A DNA stretch of 64,000 bases from Paenibacillus pectinilyticus (GTDB lineage: Bacteria > Bacillota > Bacilli > Paenibacillales > NBRC-103111): NCBI RefSeq assembly GCF_001700435.1, contig NZ_LYPC01000027.1, forward strand, positions 922,433 to 986,432, written 5' to 3'. The notes under the pieces are model-generated. The model worked only from the letters and a program-made list of their open reading frames with translations. It was not told the DNA's origin and did no database searches. The translations under genes and the position numbers were made by a program. This document shows positions 52,888-62,019 of this stretch, piece by piece (position 1 is the first letter of the stretch; the number at the start of each line of letters is the position of its first letter).

Positions 52888-53847
52888 ATGCCAGCTATTG
52901 ATTATCCATTAGAAAAGCTTCTTACGTACGACGGCATTAATCCACGTCCCGAAGACTTTACGGCGTATTGGGACCGCGCAATTGCTGAAATGAAAGCCGT
53001 AGATCCACAAATTGAGCTTCGTCCGAGTGAATTTCAAGTGCCTTATGCCGAGTGTTTCGATCTGTACTTCACAGGTGTAAAAGGTGCGCGTGTGTACGCC
53101 AAATATTTGCGTCCAAAGCATGCGACTGAGTCACATCCTGCGATCGTTCAATTCCACGGCTATTCAGGAAGTTCAGGGGATTGGCAGGATAAGCTTCCTT
53201 ATGTTGCGCTTGGCTATTCCTTCTTCTCCATGGATTGCCGCGGTCAAGGCGGATTGTCAGAAGATGTTGGCGGTGTCAAAGGGACGACACTACGAGGTCA
53301 TATCGTTCGCGGTTTGGACGATCACCCAGATCAGCTGTTATTCCGCGATATTTTCTTGGATACTGCACAATTAGCAGGTATTGCCATGAATATGCCCGAA
53401 GTTGACCCTGCACGTGTTGGTGCAATGGGCGGCTCCCAAGGCGGTGCTTTGACGATTGCCTGTGCAGCGTTAGAGCCACGTATTAAGAAGTTAGCACCCG
53501 TCTATCCATTCCTAAGTGATTACAGACGTGTTTGGGATATGGATTTGGCCAAAGATGCGTATCAAGAGCTGAAAGATTTCTTCCGTCGCCACGATCCACA
53601 GCACAAACGCGAGGATGAATATTTCACAAAATTGGGCTATATTGATATCCAATACTTGGCTGATCGCATCCAAGGCGAAGTGATGATGGGGGTTGGGCTC
53701 ATGGATACGGTTTGTCCGCCATCCACCCAATTTGCCGCATATAACAAAATCAAAGCGAACAAAAAGCTAGAAATTTTCCCTGATTACGGTCATGAAGGGT
53801 TACCTGGCTTCGGTGATTTGACGCTTCAATTTATGCTTGATCTCTAA
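52888..53847 (+). CDS. Acetylxylan esterase / cephalosporin-C deacetylase, CE7 family
   Basis: 319-residue cytoplasmic alpha/beta hydrolase that removes acetyl groups from xylo-oligosaccharides and related acetylated sugars. The catalytic triad is Ser183 in GGSQGG, Asp273 in GLMDTVCPPS and His302 in DYGHEG, positions close to the known Bacillus subtilis enzyme. The CE7-specific RGQGG motif follows SMDC near residue 117. It is the second gene of the 51.2 kb operon, which suggests the partner protein also acts on acetylated oligosaccharides. A bidirectional terminator follows. Confidence 0.93.
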   Translation: MPAIDYPLEKLLTYDGINPRPEDFTAYWDRAIAEMKAVDPQIELRPSEFQVPYAECFDLYFTGVKGARVYAKYLRPKHATESHPAIVQFHGYSGSSGDWQDKLPYVALGYSFFSMDCRGQGGLSEDVGGVKGTTLRGHIVRGLDDHPDQLLFRDIFLDTAQLAGIAMNMPEVDPARVGAMGGSQGGALTIACAALEPRIKKLAPVYPFLSDYRRVWDMDLAKDAYQELKDFFRRHDPQHKREDEYFTKLGYIDIQYLADRIQGEVMMGVGLMDTVCPPSTQFAAYNKIKANKKLEIFPDYGHEGLPGFGDLTLQFMLDL

Positions 53848-53853
53848 CATACG

Positions 53854-53892
53854 AAAAACCACTCTCATCCTTGCGATGAAAGTGGTTTTTTC
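53854..53892. terminator. Bidirectional terminator between the CE7 esterase and AraC-type genes
   Basis: AAAAACCACT pairs with AGTGGTTTTT with inner TCATC/GATGA pairing. A- and T-runs on both sides serve both convergent genes, and the minus-strand gene stops at 53865 within it. Confidence 0.85.
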
Positions 53893-54782
53893 CGCTCTGC
53901 GTGCTGCGCCCGATATTGTCTTGGGGTGACACCGATCATTTTTTTGAACAGCTCATTGAAGAATTTCACATCGTGGTACCCGATAAGCGCAGCAATACTG
54001 CTAATTTTTTCTGTCGTTTCTCGTAAATAATGACAACAAACGTCCAACCGAGCATGCTGTACAAAAGCTGTAAAACTCATGCCCGTTAGCTTGGTCATTT
54101 GTCGTTGAAGCTGTCGTTCGCTTAATGAGAGTTTGACGGCTGCTTCTTTCAATGTGATGGAACTGCTGCAATTCATCCGGATATACGTGAGCAAACTTTC
54201 TAATCCTTGCAGACTCGTATCCGTTACTTCGACGTGAGATTCAATATGTGCGCGGTGCATATAGACGAGTAACTGTGCGACACAGGCTTGCATGACGGTA
54301 ATAAAGCCAACACGACGCGCCTTATATTCAAAATGTAAGCGTTCAAAAAGCGGCTGGAATTCGCCGTTCTTCTCTTGAAAGGAAAGCCATGCTGTGCTTT
54401 CAGCCCGTTCAGCAGTTGGTGCGAATAGCTGCGAAAGCTCACGCTCGCCCATCAAATAAGAATGCTTTAACAGGTCTTCCATCCATGCGTGGGTAAAAAT
54501 ACAATTATAGACGATCAAAGGGTTCTTCTGATTCGTAGTGGAAGGGCGGAATACATGCGAGACGCCTACTGGTAGAAAAAAGAGATCACCTTTGGCTACT
54601 TTCATCGAAGAGTTCTCGATATAATGGGAGCCGCTTCCCTCAGCGACATAGCTGATTTCAATGAAATCATGGGTATGCTGCTGCATATCGAAAGATTCAT
54701 GTACTCGATTTACATAGAGGGGCAACTCAGGAACGAAATACAGATGGCCGCCCGATTCCATAATGCTGCGTTTGATGGTCAT
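53865..54782 (-). CDS. AraC-family transcriptional regulator
   Basis: 305 residues: a cupin sensing domain (about 15-140, HTHDFIEISYVAEGSGSHYI, LFFLPVGVSHVF) and a C-terminal AraC domain (about 190-295) with LKEAAVKLSLSERQLQRQMT and ISSIAALIGYHDVKFFNELF. It follows the DUF2536-like gene with a one-base gap on the same strand, so they are probably co-transcribed. It converges on the CE7 operon. A sugar inducer is likely by context but not shown. Confidence 0.88.
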   Translation of the reverse strand: MTIKRSIMESGGHLYFVPELPLYVNRVHESFDMQQHTHDFIEISYVAEGSGSHYIENSSMKVAKGDLFFLPVGVSHVFRPSTTNQKNPLIVYNCIFTHAWMEDLLKHSYLMGERELSQLFAPTAERAESTAWLSFQEKNGEFQPLFERLHFEYKARRVGFITVMQACVAQLLVYMHRAHIESHVEVTDTSLQGLESLLTYIRMNCSSSITLKEAAVKLSLSERQLQRQMTKLTGMSFTAFVQHARLDVCCHYLRETTEKISSIAALIGYHDVKFFNELFKKMIGVTPRQYRAQHAERKKPLSSQG

Positions 54783-54783
54783 C

Positions 54784-54990
54784 CTATTTTACTTTGAAAT
54801 GAACAACAGCACTATATAGCATTTTACCCGCATTCGGATCAAAAACGATATGATGCTGAATCGCATAAACATCTAGCATGAGCGCTTTATTATTATCAAT
54901 TTGGTCGTTAATTTTCACTTCAAGCGTTTTCATATCGTAAGCTTGAAAAAACTCGATTTTATTCTCAATCCGATCTAATAGAAAGTCCAT
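54784..54990 (-). CDS. DUF2536-like small protein
   Basis: 68-residue soluble protein, MDFLLDRIENKIEFFQAYD followed by KTLEVKINDQIDNNKALMLD and a C-terminal strand pair (HHIVFD, YSAVVHFKVK). From memory this matches small Bacillales proteins of the DUF2536 family, function unknown. AGGAGG lies at good spacing before the ATG. It lies directly upstream of the AraC-type gene. Confidence 0.7.
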   Translation of the reverse strand: MDFLLDRIENKIEFFQAYDMKTLEVKINDQIDNNKALMLDVYAIQHHIVFDPNAGKMLYSAVVHFKVK

Positions 54991-55129
54991 GCGGATTCGC
55001 CTCCTGAAAATTGATGTAAATTGTTGACGGTTTATCTAAGTATAACGTCAATATCTGATATAGGAAGTATACCTGAATAGGCGTATACTGGGAAATGCAA
55101 ATCAAACTTGAATGGGAAGTGATGTTGTT

Positions 55130-56884
55130 TTGAAGCCTACACGGTTACTAGTTGATTTCTTATTGAAGAAATGGCCGTTGTATGTGATCGCCGCACTGTC
55201 TATTTCGGTAGGGAATATTGTTCAATCGTATTACCCGAAGCTGCTTGGGAAATTTACGGACCAATTGAAATTGGGTGGCCTGAGCAAAAGCTTAATTGTT
55301 GAATACAGTGTACAGCTATTGCTGATCGGCGTTACATACGGCGTATTAGTCGCAATTGGTCAATATATGATCATGCGAAACGGCCGACGGTTCGAGTTTG
55401 AAACGAGAAACCGGTTGTTTGACCATTTTACCCATCTAGGAGCTACGTTTTATTCGAAAAATGGTGTTGGAAAACTGCTGAGTTATGTGATGAATGATGT
55501 CACTGTCGTTCGTGAATCCATCTCGATGGGCATTAACCAGATCGTTAACTCGGTAATCCTTATTGGCGCCGTAATCGTCACGATGCTGCTAAGTGCCATA
55601 CCGTTATACGTTATTTTTATCAGTGTCATTCCGTTGCTATTGATTCCGGTGTTTTCGGTTAAGTTTCAGCCTGTCATCAAGAATCGATCCTTGAAGGTCC
55701 AAGAAGCGTTAGGAAAGATGACAGAGTCGGCTGAGGAGCAATTCGGCGGGATTCGCGTTGCCAAGAAATTCGCCGTAGAACCGATCATGATGAGCAGATT
55801 CAGTGAAACGGTTGATAACATACGTGATAATCAGCTGAAACTTGTTCGGCTATCCTCGCTATTTGAAGCGTTAATTCCGTTTCTGGGTGCGTTATCGCTC
55901 ATTATTGCGATTGCGTTTGGAGGCTATTTGACGATTCATGGACAGATTACCATTGGGAATTTCGTTGAATTGACGCTCTACATTCGGATGATGGTGAACC
56001 CGTTGCAGCAAATTGGTCGTGTGATTAATACGATGCAGCGTTCGCGCGCGTCCTTAGATCGAATCAACGAGCTGTTGACGCTGGAATCGGAAATTAAGCA
56101 GCATGAGCTTGCTCAGCCTACACATCTGGATCAAGAGGAGATTCGCATTGAGCATCTGTCGTTCTCCTATCCGGATGATGAAGATGAAGTGCTTCATGAT
56201 ATTTCACTGACCATTGAGCCGGGAAAATCCATTGGGATTATTGGCAAAACAGGAAGCGGTAAATCTACACTGATGAAAATCATGCTGCGGATCTATGATC
56301 CCCCGGAGGGCACGGTTTGGATCGGCGATAGTGATATCCGTGACGTGACGCTAGAAAGCTTGCGGAATCAAATCGCCTACGTGCCGCAGGAAGGGTTCCT
56401 GTTCTCGACGTCAATTCGCGATAATATTGCCTTCTTCCAAAGAGAATCTTCCCTAGAGAAAGTAGAGCACGCTGCGAACAAAGCTCAAATTTTGAATAGC
56501 ATCATCTCGTTCCCAGAAAAGTTTGAGACGAAGCTCGGTGAACGTGGCGTCACTTTATCGGGAGGGCAGCGCCAACGTACGAGCTTGGCAAGGGGAATCA
56601 TTAAGGATTCCCCTTTGATGATCCTCGATGACAGTGTCAGTGCCGTCGATTCTGTGACAGAGAAGCACATTATCGATGCGATTCGTGAAGAGCGATCGAA
56701 TAAGACGACAATCTGGATTGCTCATCGCATCTCGGCCTTGAAGCATACCGATGAAATAATCGTGCTGCATGAAGGGCGCATTGTTCAGCGGGGCACGCAT
56801 GAGCAACTGCTCACCCAAGAAGGCTTATATGCCGAGCTTTATGCGATACAGGAAGGAGGCGGCGACGATGTCCAAGCCGAATAA
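55130..56884 (+). CDS. ABC exporter half-transporter with degenerate nucleotide site (subunit 1)
   Basis: About 584 residues: six-helix type IV exporter membrane domain (about 1-310), then an ATPase domain. Walker A is GKTGSGKST near residue 373 and the signature is LSGGQRQR. Walker B reads LMILDDSV, with Asp in place of the catalytic Glu. It forms a heterodimer with the next gene, which has the normal Glu, as in TM287/288-type exporters. The frame begins at 55112, but the likely start is the TTG at 55130 after GGGAAGTG. The transported compound (drug, lipid or peptide) is unknown. Confidence 0.9.
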   Translation: MKPTRLLVDFLLKKWPLYVIAALSISVGNIVQSYYPKLLGKFTDQLKLGGLSKSLIVEYSVQLLLIGVTYGVLVAIGQYMIMRNGRRFEFETRNRLFDHFTHLGATFYSKNGVGKLLSYVMNDVTVVRESISMGINQIVNSVILIGAVIVTMLLSAIPLYVIFISVIPLLLIPVFSVKFQPVIKNRSLKVQEALGKMTESAEEQFGGIRVAKKFAVEPIMMSRFSETVDNIRDNQLKLVRLSSLFEALIPFLGALSLIIAIAFGGYLTIHGQITIGNFVELTLYIRMMVNPLQQIGRVINTMQRSRASLDRINELLTLESEIKQHELAQPTHLDQEEIRIEHLSFSYPDDEDEVLHDISLTIEPGKSIGIIGKTGSGKSTLMKIMLRIYDPPEGTVWIGDSDIRDVTLESLRNQIAYVPQEGFLFSTSIRDNIAFFQRESSLEKVEHAANKAQILNSIISFPEKFETKLGERGVTLSGGQRQRTSLARGIIKDSPLMILDDSVSAVDSVTEKHIIDAIREERSNKTTIWIAHRISALKHTDEIIVLHEGRIVQRGTHEQLLTQEGLYAELYAIQEGGGDDVQAE

Positions 56885-58688
56885 AACACCGCTAGATCGC
56901 AAGAAGACGCAGGAATCATTTCGATCATTGGCCGCCTACGCGAAGCCGCACAGATGGACCTTCTTGGCTGTTGTCGTCTGTGCTTTGCTCGGCATCGCGG
57001 CGGATTTGTTTCAGCCCTATTTAGTGAAAATCGCTATTGATGATAATTTGATGATCGGGAAAAATGACTTTCATGCCCTGATCATGATCTGCCTGCTCTA
57101 TGGCTTATTGTCCATTAGCAGTATGTTTTTTAGCTATTTACAAAATAATCTGCTGCAATTCGCAGGTCAGAGCATCGTGGCCAAAATTCGCAAGGATCTA
57201 TTCCAACATATTTTTAGACAGTCGATGTCCTACTATGACAAAACGCCGAGCGGCAGTCTGATTACCCATGTATCCAGCGATACGGAGACACTAAACCAAT
57301 TTTTTACGCAAGTGCTGCTCAGTTTAGTTCGAGATAGTATGACCTTGATTTTCATTATTGTGTTAATGTATCACTTGGACCCTACCTTAACGATGTACAG
57401 TATGATTGTTATTCCCATCATTGTACTGATTGCGGTGAGTTTCCGTCGTTATATGCGCAAAACCTACCAACTCTCACGTTCGATGCTTTCTCAAATGGTG
57501 GCATTCACAGCCGAAAATTTATCGGGTATGCATCTCATTCAAGCGTTCCACCAAGAGAAAGAGCAAATGAATCGCTTCGCGGATAAGAATACAGGGTATT
57601 TCAAAGCGAATTTGAGAGAAATTCGGACGAATGTGTTATTTAACCGTTCTTTTGACATCTTAGGCAACTTATCGGTTGCGTTCATAACCTGGATCGGCGG
57701 TATTGCCGTCTTCGATAAGGCGATTGAGTTTGGTGTGCTCTATGCCTTCATTACGTACATTAGACAGTTTTTTCAGCCGATCAATAATATTACCCAACAA
57801 TGGAATACGCTGCAATCGACAACGGTATCGATGAGTCGGATTTGGAATGTTTTTTCAGTGAAACCGGAGGTTATGGATAAAGAAGCTTCGCAGCTGATTC
57901 CGTTGAAAGACGTTAAAGGGGACATTCATTTCAATCATGTTCATTTTGGTTATCAGAAGGATACGCCTGTCATCGATGATCTGGAGCTGCATATTGCGCC
58001 TGGCGAAATGATTGGCATCGTGGGTACCACGGGGGCCGGAAAAAGTTCTTTGATTAGCTTGCTGTGCCGCTTCTATGATGTCCTGGAGGGCAGCATTCAG
58101 ATTGATGGCGTTGATATTCGAGACATTTCACAGGTCGATCTTCACCGTGCTGTTGGCTTGGTTCAACAAGAACCATATTTATATGCGGGCAGCATTTTTG
58201 AAAATGTTCGGATGTTCGACCCAGCCATTTCTCGTGAGGCTGTCATCGATGCATGCCGCTTGGTGGGTGCAGATGCGCTCATCGCGAGGATGAAGGATGG
58301 CTATGACACACGCATCTCGGAGAGAGGGAGCGGGTTGTCTGCGGGCGAGCGGCAATTGATTTCTTTTGCGCGGATCATTGTATTTCAGCCTAAGGTTCTC
58401 ATTCTTGACGAAGCGACTGCTAATCTAGATTCACAGACCGAGCAATTGATTCAGACAGCGCTCAGCGTGGTGGCCGAAGGCCGAACGACCATCGTGATTG
58501 CACACCGGATCTCCACAATCATGCACGCCGATCGGATTATCGTGATGAGTCAAGGTGAAATCGTCGAAGAGGGTACACATGCAGAATTACTTGCCTTACA
58601 GGGCTTTTATGAGCAGCTATATCATCATTCCCAAGGAAGTATGGCGCATGACGCGGTGGATGGGAGTACAATGTCTTCCATAGGTTGA
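56868..58688 (+). CDS. ABC exporter half-transporter with catalytic nucleotide site (subunit 2)
   Basis: 606 residues with the six-helix exporter domain (about 30-330) and ATPase domain. Walker A is GTTGAGKSS near residue 386. Walker B is VLILDEAT with the catalytic Glu, and the signature is LSAGERQ instead of LSGGQ. The last feature is known from asymmetric heterodimers. The ATG at 56868 has GGAAGGAGG and overlaps the end of subunit 1 by 17 bases, so translation is coupled. Confidence 0.92.
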   Translation: MSKPNKTPLDRKKTQESFRSLAAYAKPHRWTFLAVVVCALLGIAADLFQPYLVKIAIDDNLMIGKNDFHALIMICLLYGLLSISSMFFSYLQNNLLQFAGQSIVAKIRKDLFQHIFRQSMSYYDKTPSGSLITHVSSDTETLNQFFTQVLLSLVRDSMTLIFIIVLMYHLDPTLTMYSMIVIPIIVLIAVSFRRYMRKTYQLSRSMLSQMVAFTAENLSGMHLIQAFHQEKEQMNRFADKNTGYFKANLREIRTNVLFNRSFDILGNLSVAFITWIGGIAVFDKAIEFGVLYAFITYIRQFFQPINNITQQWNTLQSTTVSMSRIWNVFSVKPEVMDKEASQLIPLKDVKGDIHFNHVHFGYQKDTPVIDDLELHIAPGEMIGIVGTTGAGKSSLISLLCRFYDVLEGSIQIDGVDIRDISQVDLHRAVGLVQQEPYLYAGSIFENVRMFDPAISREAVIDACRLVGADALIARMKDGYDTRISERGSGLSAGERQLISFARIIVFQPKVLILDEATANLDSQTEQLIQTALSVVAEGRTTIVIAHRISTIMHADRIIVMSQGEIVEEGTHAELLALQGFYEQLYHHSQGSMAHDAVDGSTMSSIG

Positions 58689-58786
58689 TTTCCGTAGGCT
58701 AATGATCAGGTACTAGGAATAGATAGTACTTCTCAAAAGCGTGATCTCCTGTACAATAAGAAGTAAGTCGAGAGGGGGAGAACAGC

Positions 58787-61003
58787 ATGAAATCCAACCA
58801 AGTCATGATCCAATTGGGGTATGTATTGGGGGCTAGTGCTCTTTTAACTGCGATCGGTTACTTCTTTGCTTCCAATTGGGAGAAGTTGAACCGGTTAGAG
58901 AAGTTTATTCCGATATTTGTGCTCATCCTAGGGTTCTATGGTCTATCTGTTTGGCTTTCACGTCAAGTGGGAAGAGACTTTCTGAGTAAATTAAGCTTGT
59001 TTGCAAGCTGTATATCCTTTGGGTTTGGTATTGGCCTAATCGGTCAAACGTACAACTCCCATGCAGACAGCTACAGCCTGTTTCTGGTATGGTTCCTGCC
59101 AGCAATTCTGTATGCGATCTTAACCAAGTGGCAGCCCTATTATGTGCTAAGTTATCTGCTGGGACATCTCACGTACGGACTATTTTTCTTCCCAAAATGG
59201 GGAGATTATTCGGAATCCGAAGGCGCTACGATCGCTATATGGCTAGGTTTAGCCATCGTGAATACCACGTTGTTCGTACTCTTCGAGAAAGGCCGTATCT
59301 ATTCGCCATTTCTCAAATGGGTGTCATTTCAAGTCACAATAGGTATTTTCCTCATCGTATCGTTTTCGCATACTTTTGAGAAATTCGGGTTGTGGATGAA
59401 TCTGCCTCTCATTGCTGTTCTTGCCTTAGCCATCCTGTATGCACATAGAACGCAGAATAAAATGTATCTGTTGTTTGCAGGTCTATGGGTATCGGCGGCG
59501 ATAATCGTGAAGTACATTGAAGTGATCATTTCGTATCATAACGAATTATTTTTTATCGTTAGCTTGTTGTTCATTATCGTGTTCATCGGAGCCAATGTGA
59601 TGTTCATGAACTATGTTCGCGCTTGGCAACCGAAATTGGAGCTAGAAGATCGTAGCACTGACGTGGAACCTACGACTTCAGATGCGGCACCTAAGCATGG
59701 CGATTTCTCCAAATGGATCGTTCGTGTGCTGTCGATATCCGTTATTATTATTGGTTCTTTACTTGGCAGTGTCACATTAATTGGTTTATTTACGCTCGTA
59801 TTTGGGTTCGATGATCCCAATATTTTCATTGGGTATGGCTTGCTTTCCGTCATCGGCATGCTCATTGCAAAAAGATTGAATAGTTTAGCAAGGTTTACGA
59901 TCCTCATCAGTGGTCTGATGCTGGGGACAGGCGCATCAGTGGGAACAGGTAAATCGTCGATGCTGCTCCTCTTCCTGGTTTTAACCGTCGCAGCCTTCGT
60001 ATATTTGAAAGGCTTGGTTACACGGATCTTATTTTACCTAGCCTCGGTCATCCTTGTTGCGTTCGTCTTATTCGATTGGGTGAATAGTGGTGTCACTGTA
60101 CTTAGCATCCTATCTGGCTTGCTCTTCCTCTTGTTCGCAGGTGGAAGACTGATTCGGCAGCAAGACTTTCGAGAGCCCATCTTGTACAGCAGCTATCCGT
60201 CATTCCTGTTGACCCTATTCTCTTTAACTTTTATCATAGAATCAGGCTGGTACTATGTCACGAATGTCCTTTTTTTCCTCTTGGTATTTGCAGGTATTCT
60301 ACTGAGCAGGCATCTCCAGATACGTTGGATGTACGCATGGTCGATGAGTTTCTGGATCGCTTTCCTCGTATACAAATATTATGATGTAGCTTGGAAGCTT
60401 CTGCATAAATCCATTAGCTTCGCAATCATCGGACTATTGATACTTGGGTTTACGATTTGGTTTGAAAAAAAGAAGGGACTCCAGCCGGACGCATCGGTCC
60501 AGCCATTGGGATATGGTCGGAATCGTTGGATTATCGCCCTTTTAGTCCTATTGCAAGTAGGCGCCATGCTTCTTCAAATTGGCAAAAGCGAGTATCTACT
60601 CAGTCATGGTAAGCTGATTAAGCTGCAGCTGCAGCCGCTAGATCCTCGATCGCTTATTCAAGGTGACTATGTGCGTTTGCGTTACACAATTTCAGAGCCG
60701 CCAATCTTTCATGATAACTTGGATGAGCGCACAGCGAAAGGGAAGATAGCCGTCGTTCTTGCACCGAAAGGCACGACGGGTGTCTATGAGTTTCTTCGTG
60801 AGTATCACGAGGGAGAGTCGCTTGCAACGGATGAGGTACGCTTGAATGGCAATAAAGCAGGCTATGAAGGTATTGACTATGGCATCGAAACGTTTTTCGT
60901 CCCCGAAGGGACAGGAAGAGACTACGAACATAATGCGAAGTTTGCAGAAGTGAAAGTATCCGCCAGCGGTGATGCCATCTTAGTTCGTTTAACCGATCAA
61001 TAA
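58787..61003 (+). CDS. DUF2157 membrane protein fused to a GDYXXLXY domain
   Basis: 738-residue polytopic protein. The N-terminal part is a DUF2157-type membrane domain (GYFFASNWEKL at the start is typical). Further transmembrane helices follow up to about 590, around 15 or more in all. The C-terminal soluble domain starts near 610 with KLQLQPLDPRSLIQGDYVRLRYTI, the GDYXXLXY motif. Function is unknown for both domains; the C-terminal part is likely on the outer side. AGAGGGGGAG lies upstream. It is not clearly in an operon with the ABC exporter. Confidence 0.82.
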   Translation: MKSNQVMIQLGYVLGASALLTAIGYFFASNWEKLNRLEKFIPIFVLILGFYGLSVWLSRQVGRDFLSKLSLFASCISFGFGIGLIGQTYNSHADSYSLFLVWFLPAILYAILTKWQPYYVLSYLLGHLTYGLFFFPKWGDYSESEGATIAIWLGLAIVNTTLFVLFEKGRIYSPFLKWVSFQVTIGIFLIVSFSHTFEKFGLWMNLPLIAVLALAILYAHRTQNKMYLLFAGLWVSAAIIVKYIEVIISYHNELFFIVSLLFIIVFIGANVMFMNYVRAWQPKLELEDRSTDVEPTTSDAAPKHGDFSKWIVRVLSISVIIIGSLLGSVTLIGLFTLVFGFDDPNIFIGYGLLSVIGMLIAKRLNSLARFTILISGLMLGTGASVGTGKSSMLLLFLVLTVAAFVYLKGLVTRILFYLASVILVAFVLFDWVNSGVTVLSILSGLLFLLFAGGRLIRQQDFREPILYSSYPSFLLTLFSLTFIIESGWYYVTNVLFFLLVFAGILLSRHLQIRWMYAWSMSFWIAFLVYKYYDVAWKLLHKSISFAIIGLLILGFTIWFEKKKGLQPDASVQPLGYGRNRWIIALLVLLQVGAMLLQIGKSEYLLSHGKLIKLQLQPLDPRSLIQGDYVRLRYTISEPPIFHDNLDERTAKGKIAVVLAPKGTTGVYEFLREYHEGESLATDEVRLNGNKAGYEGIDYGIETFFVPEGTGRDYEHNAKFAEVKVSASGDAILVRLTDQ

Positions 61004-61042
61004 CATCAGCATCTTAAGAGAAAGAATGAGGTATGTAACATC

Positions 61043-61909
61043 ATGTGGCTTTTATTTTCGGTCCTCGCAGCAGTGAGTTTTGGCTTGCGGGGTATTCTCT
61101 ATCATTGGACTAGTCAGCAAGCCTTAAATCGCAATGTACTGCTTTGCGGTACGTTCGCGATGGGGGCGCTAGTCAGCTTAGCCTGTGCATTAATTTCACA
61201 GCCAGAATGGAAAGTATCTGCTTTAATCGGCGTTCAAATGGGATTATTTTCTTTCGGGGCGAACGCTAGCATGTTCAAGGGTTTCGCAGTTGGCAAAGCC
61301 TCGTTGGTTGCTATTTTGACAGGATTACCATCTGTTGTTGTCGTGTTATTTGCGTATATCCTCTGGGGTGAGCGGTTGAACTTGTTTCAACTGTTTGCCT
61401 TTGTTGTCATTGTGATCGGGATTTTGTTCGTTCGCTACTCGAATGATATTACTTGGGGTAATTTGCAAGGGGCGGGTTGGGGCGTAATCGCACTCTTCTT
61501 ATTTGCAGGCAACGACTTATCTAGCAAATGGACAACCCTTGTTCATGCGAGTCTGTTCCCTACGTTGTTTTTCATGTTTACGACCGGTACGGTGTGTTTT
61601 GCCTTATGGTGGTGGAGAGATAAGAAAAAGGGATCTCCGCAACGCGCGGCGGGTAATTCCTGGACCGAACGGAAGACATTCCTCTTCGGCATGGTCATTG
61701 GCATCACGAACGTAGTTGGTATGGTACTTATTATTCATGGGTTCGCAGCAGGAAAAACGGGTCTTGTGTCAGCGGTAGTGGCGCTTAATGTTTTGATCGT
61801 GTTGCTCTATACGCGCTTTGTTTTGAAGGATAAATTCTCCAAAATGGAACAATCCGGTCTTGCGATTGCGATGATGGGCATCTTGATGATGAAGCTCGTA
61901 GCATCCTAA
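61043..61909 (+). CDS. EamA/DMT-superfamily membrane protein
   Basis: 288 residues with about ten helices arranged as two repeats: SFGLRGILYHWTSQ in helix 1, VAILTGLPSVVVVLFAYILW near 95, then GLVSAVVALNVLIVLLYTRF in the second half. It fits small-metabolite transporters of the DMT superfamily, substrate unknown. It begins 40 bp after the DUF2157 gene on the same strand and may be co-transcribed with it. It is not closely similar to the DMT protein at 36.1 kb. Confidence 0.82.
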   Translation: MWLLFSVLAAVSFGLRGILYHWTSQQALNRNVLLCGTFAMGALVSLACALISQPEWKVSALIGVQMGLFSFGANASMFKGFAVGKASLVAILTGLPSVVVVLFAYILWGERLNLFQLFAFVVIVIGILFVRYSNDITWGNLQGAGWGVIALFLFAGNDLSSKWTTLVHASLFPTLFFMFTTGTVCFALWWWRDKKKGSPQRAAGNSWTERKTFLFGMVIGITNVVGMVLIIHGFAAGKTGLVSAVVALNVLIVLLYTRFVLKDKFSKMEQSGLAIAMMGILMMKLVAS

Positions 61910-62019
61910 ATTTAGACTTTGTCTTGTAAAATTACATCAACTACTTTCTGATCTGGCGTAAATGCGTTACAATAAGATTATTCGTGCCATTATGAATGAT
62001 TCAGGAGGCTTTAACGACA

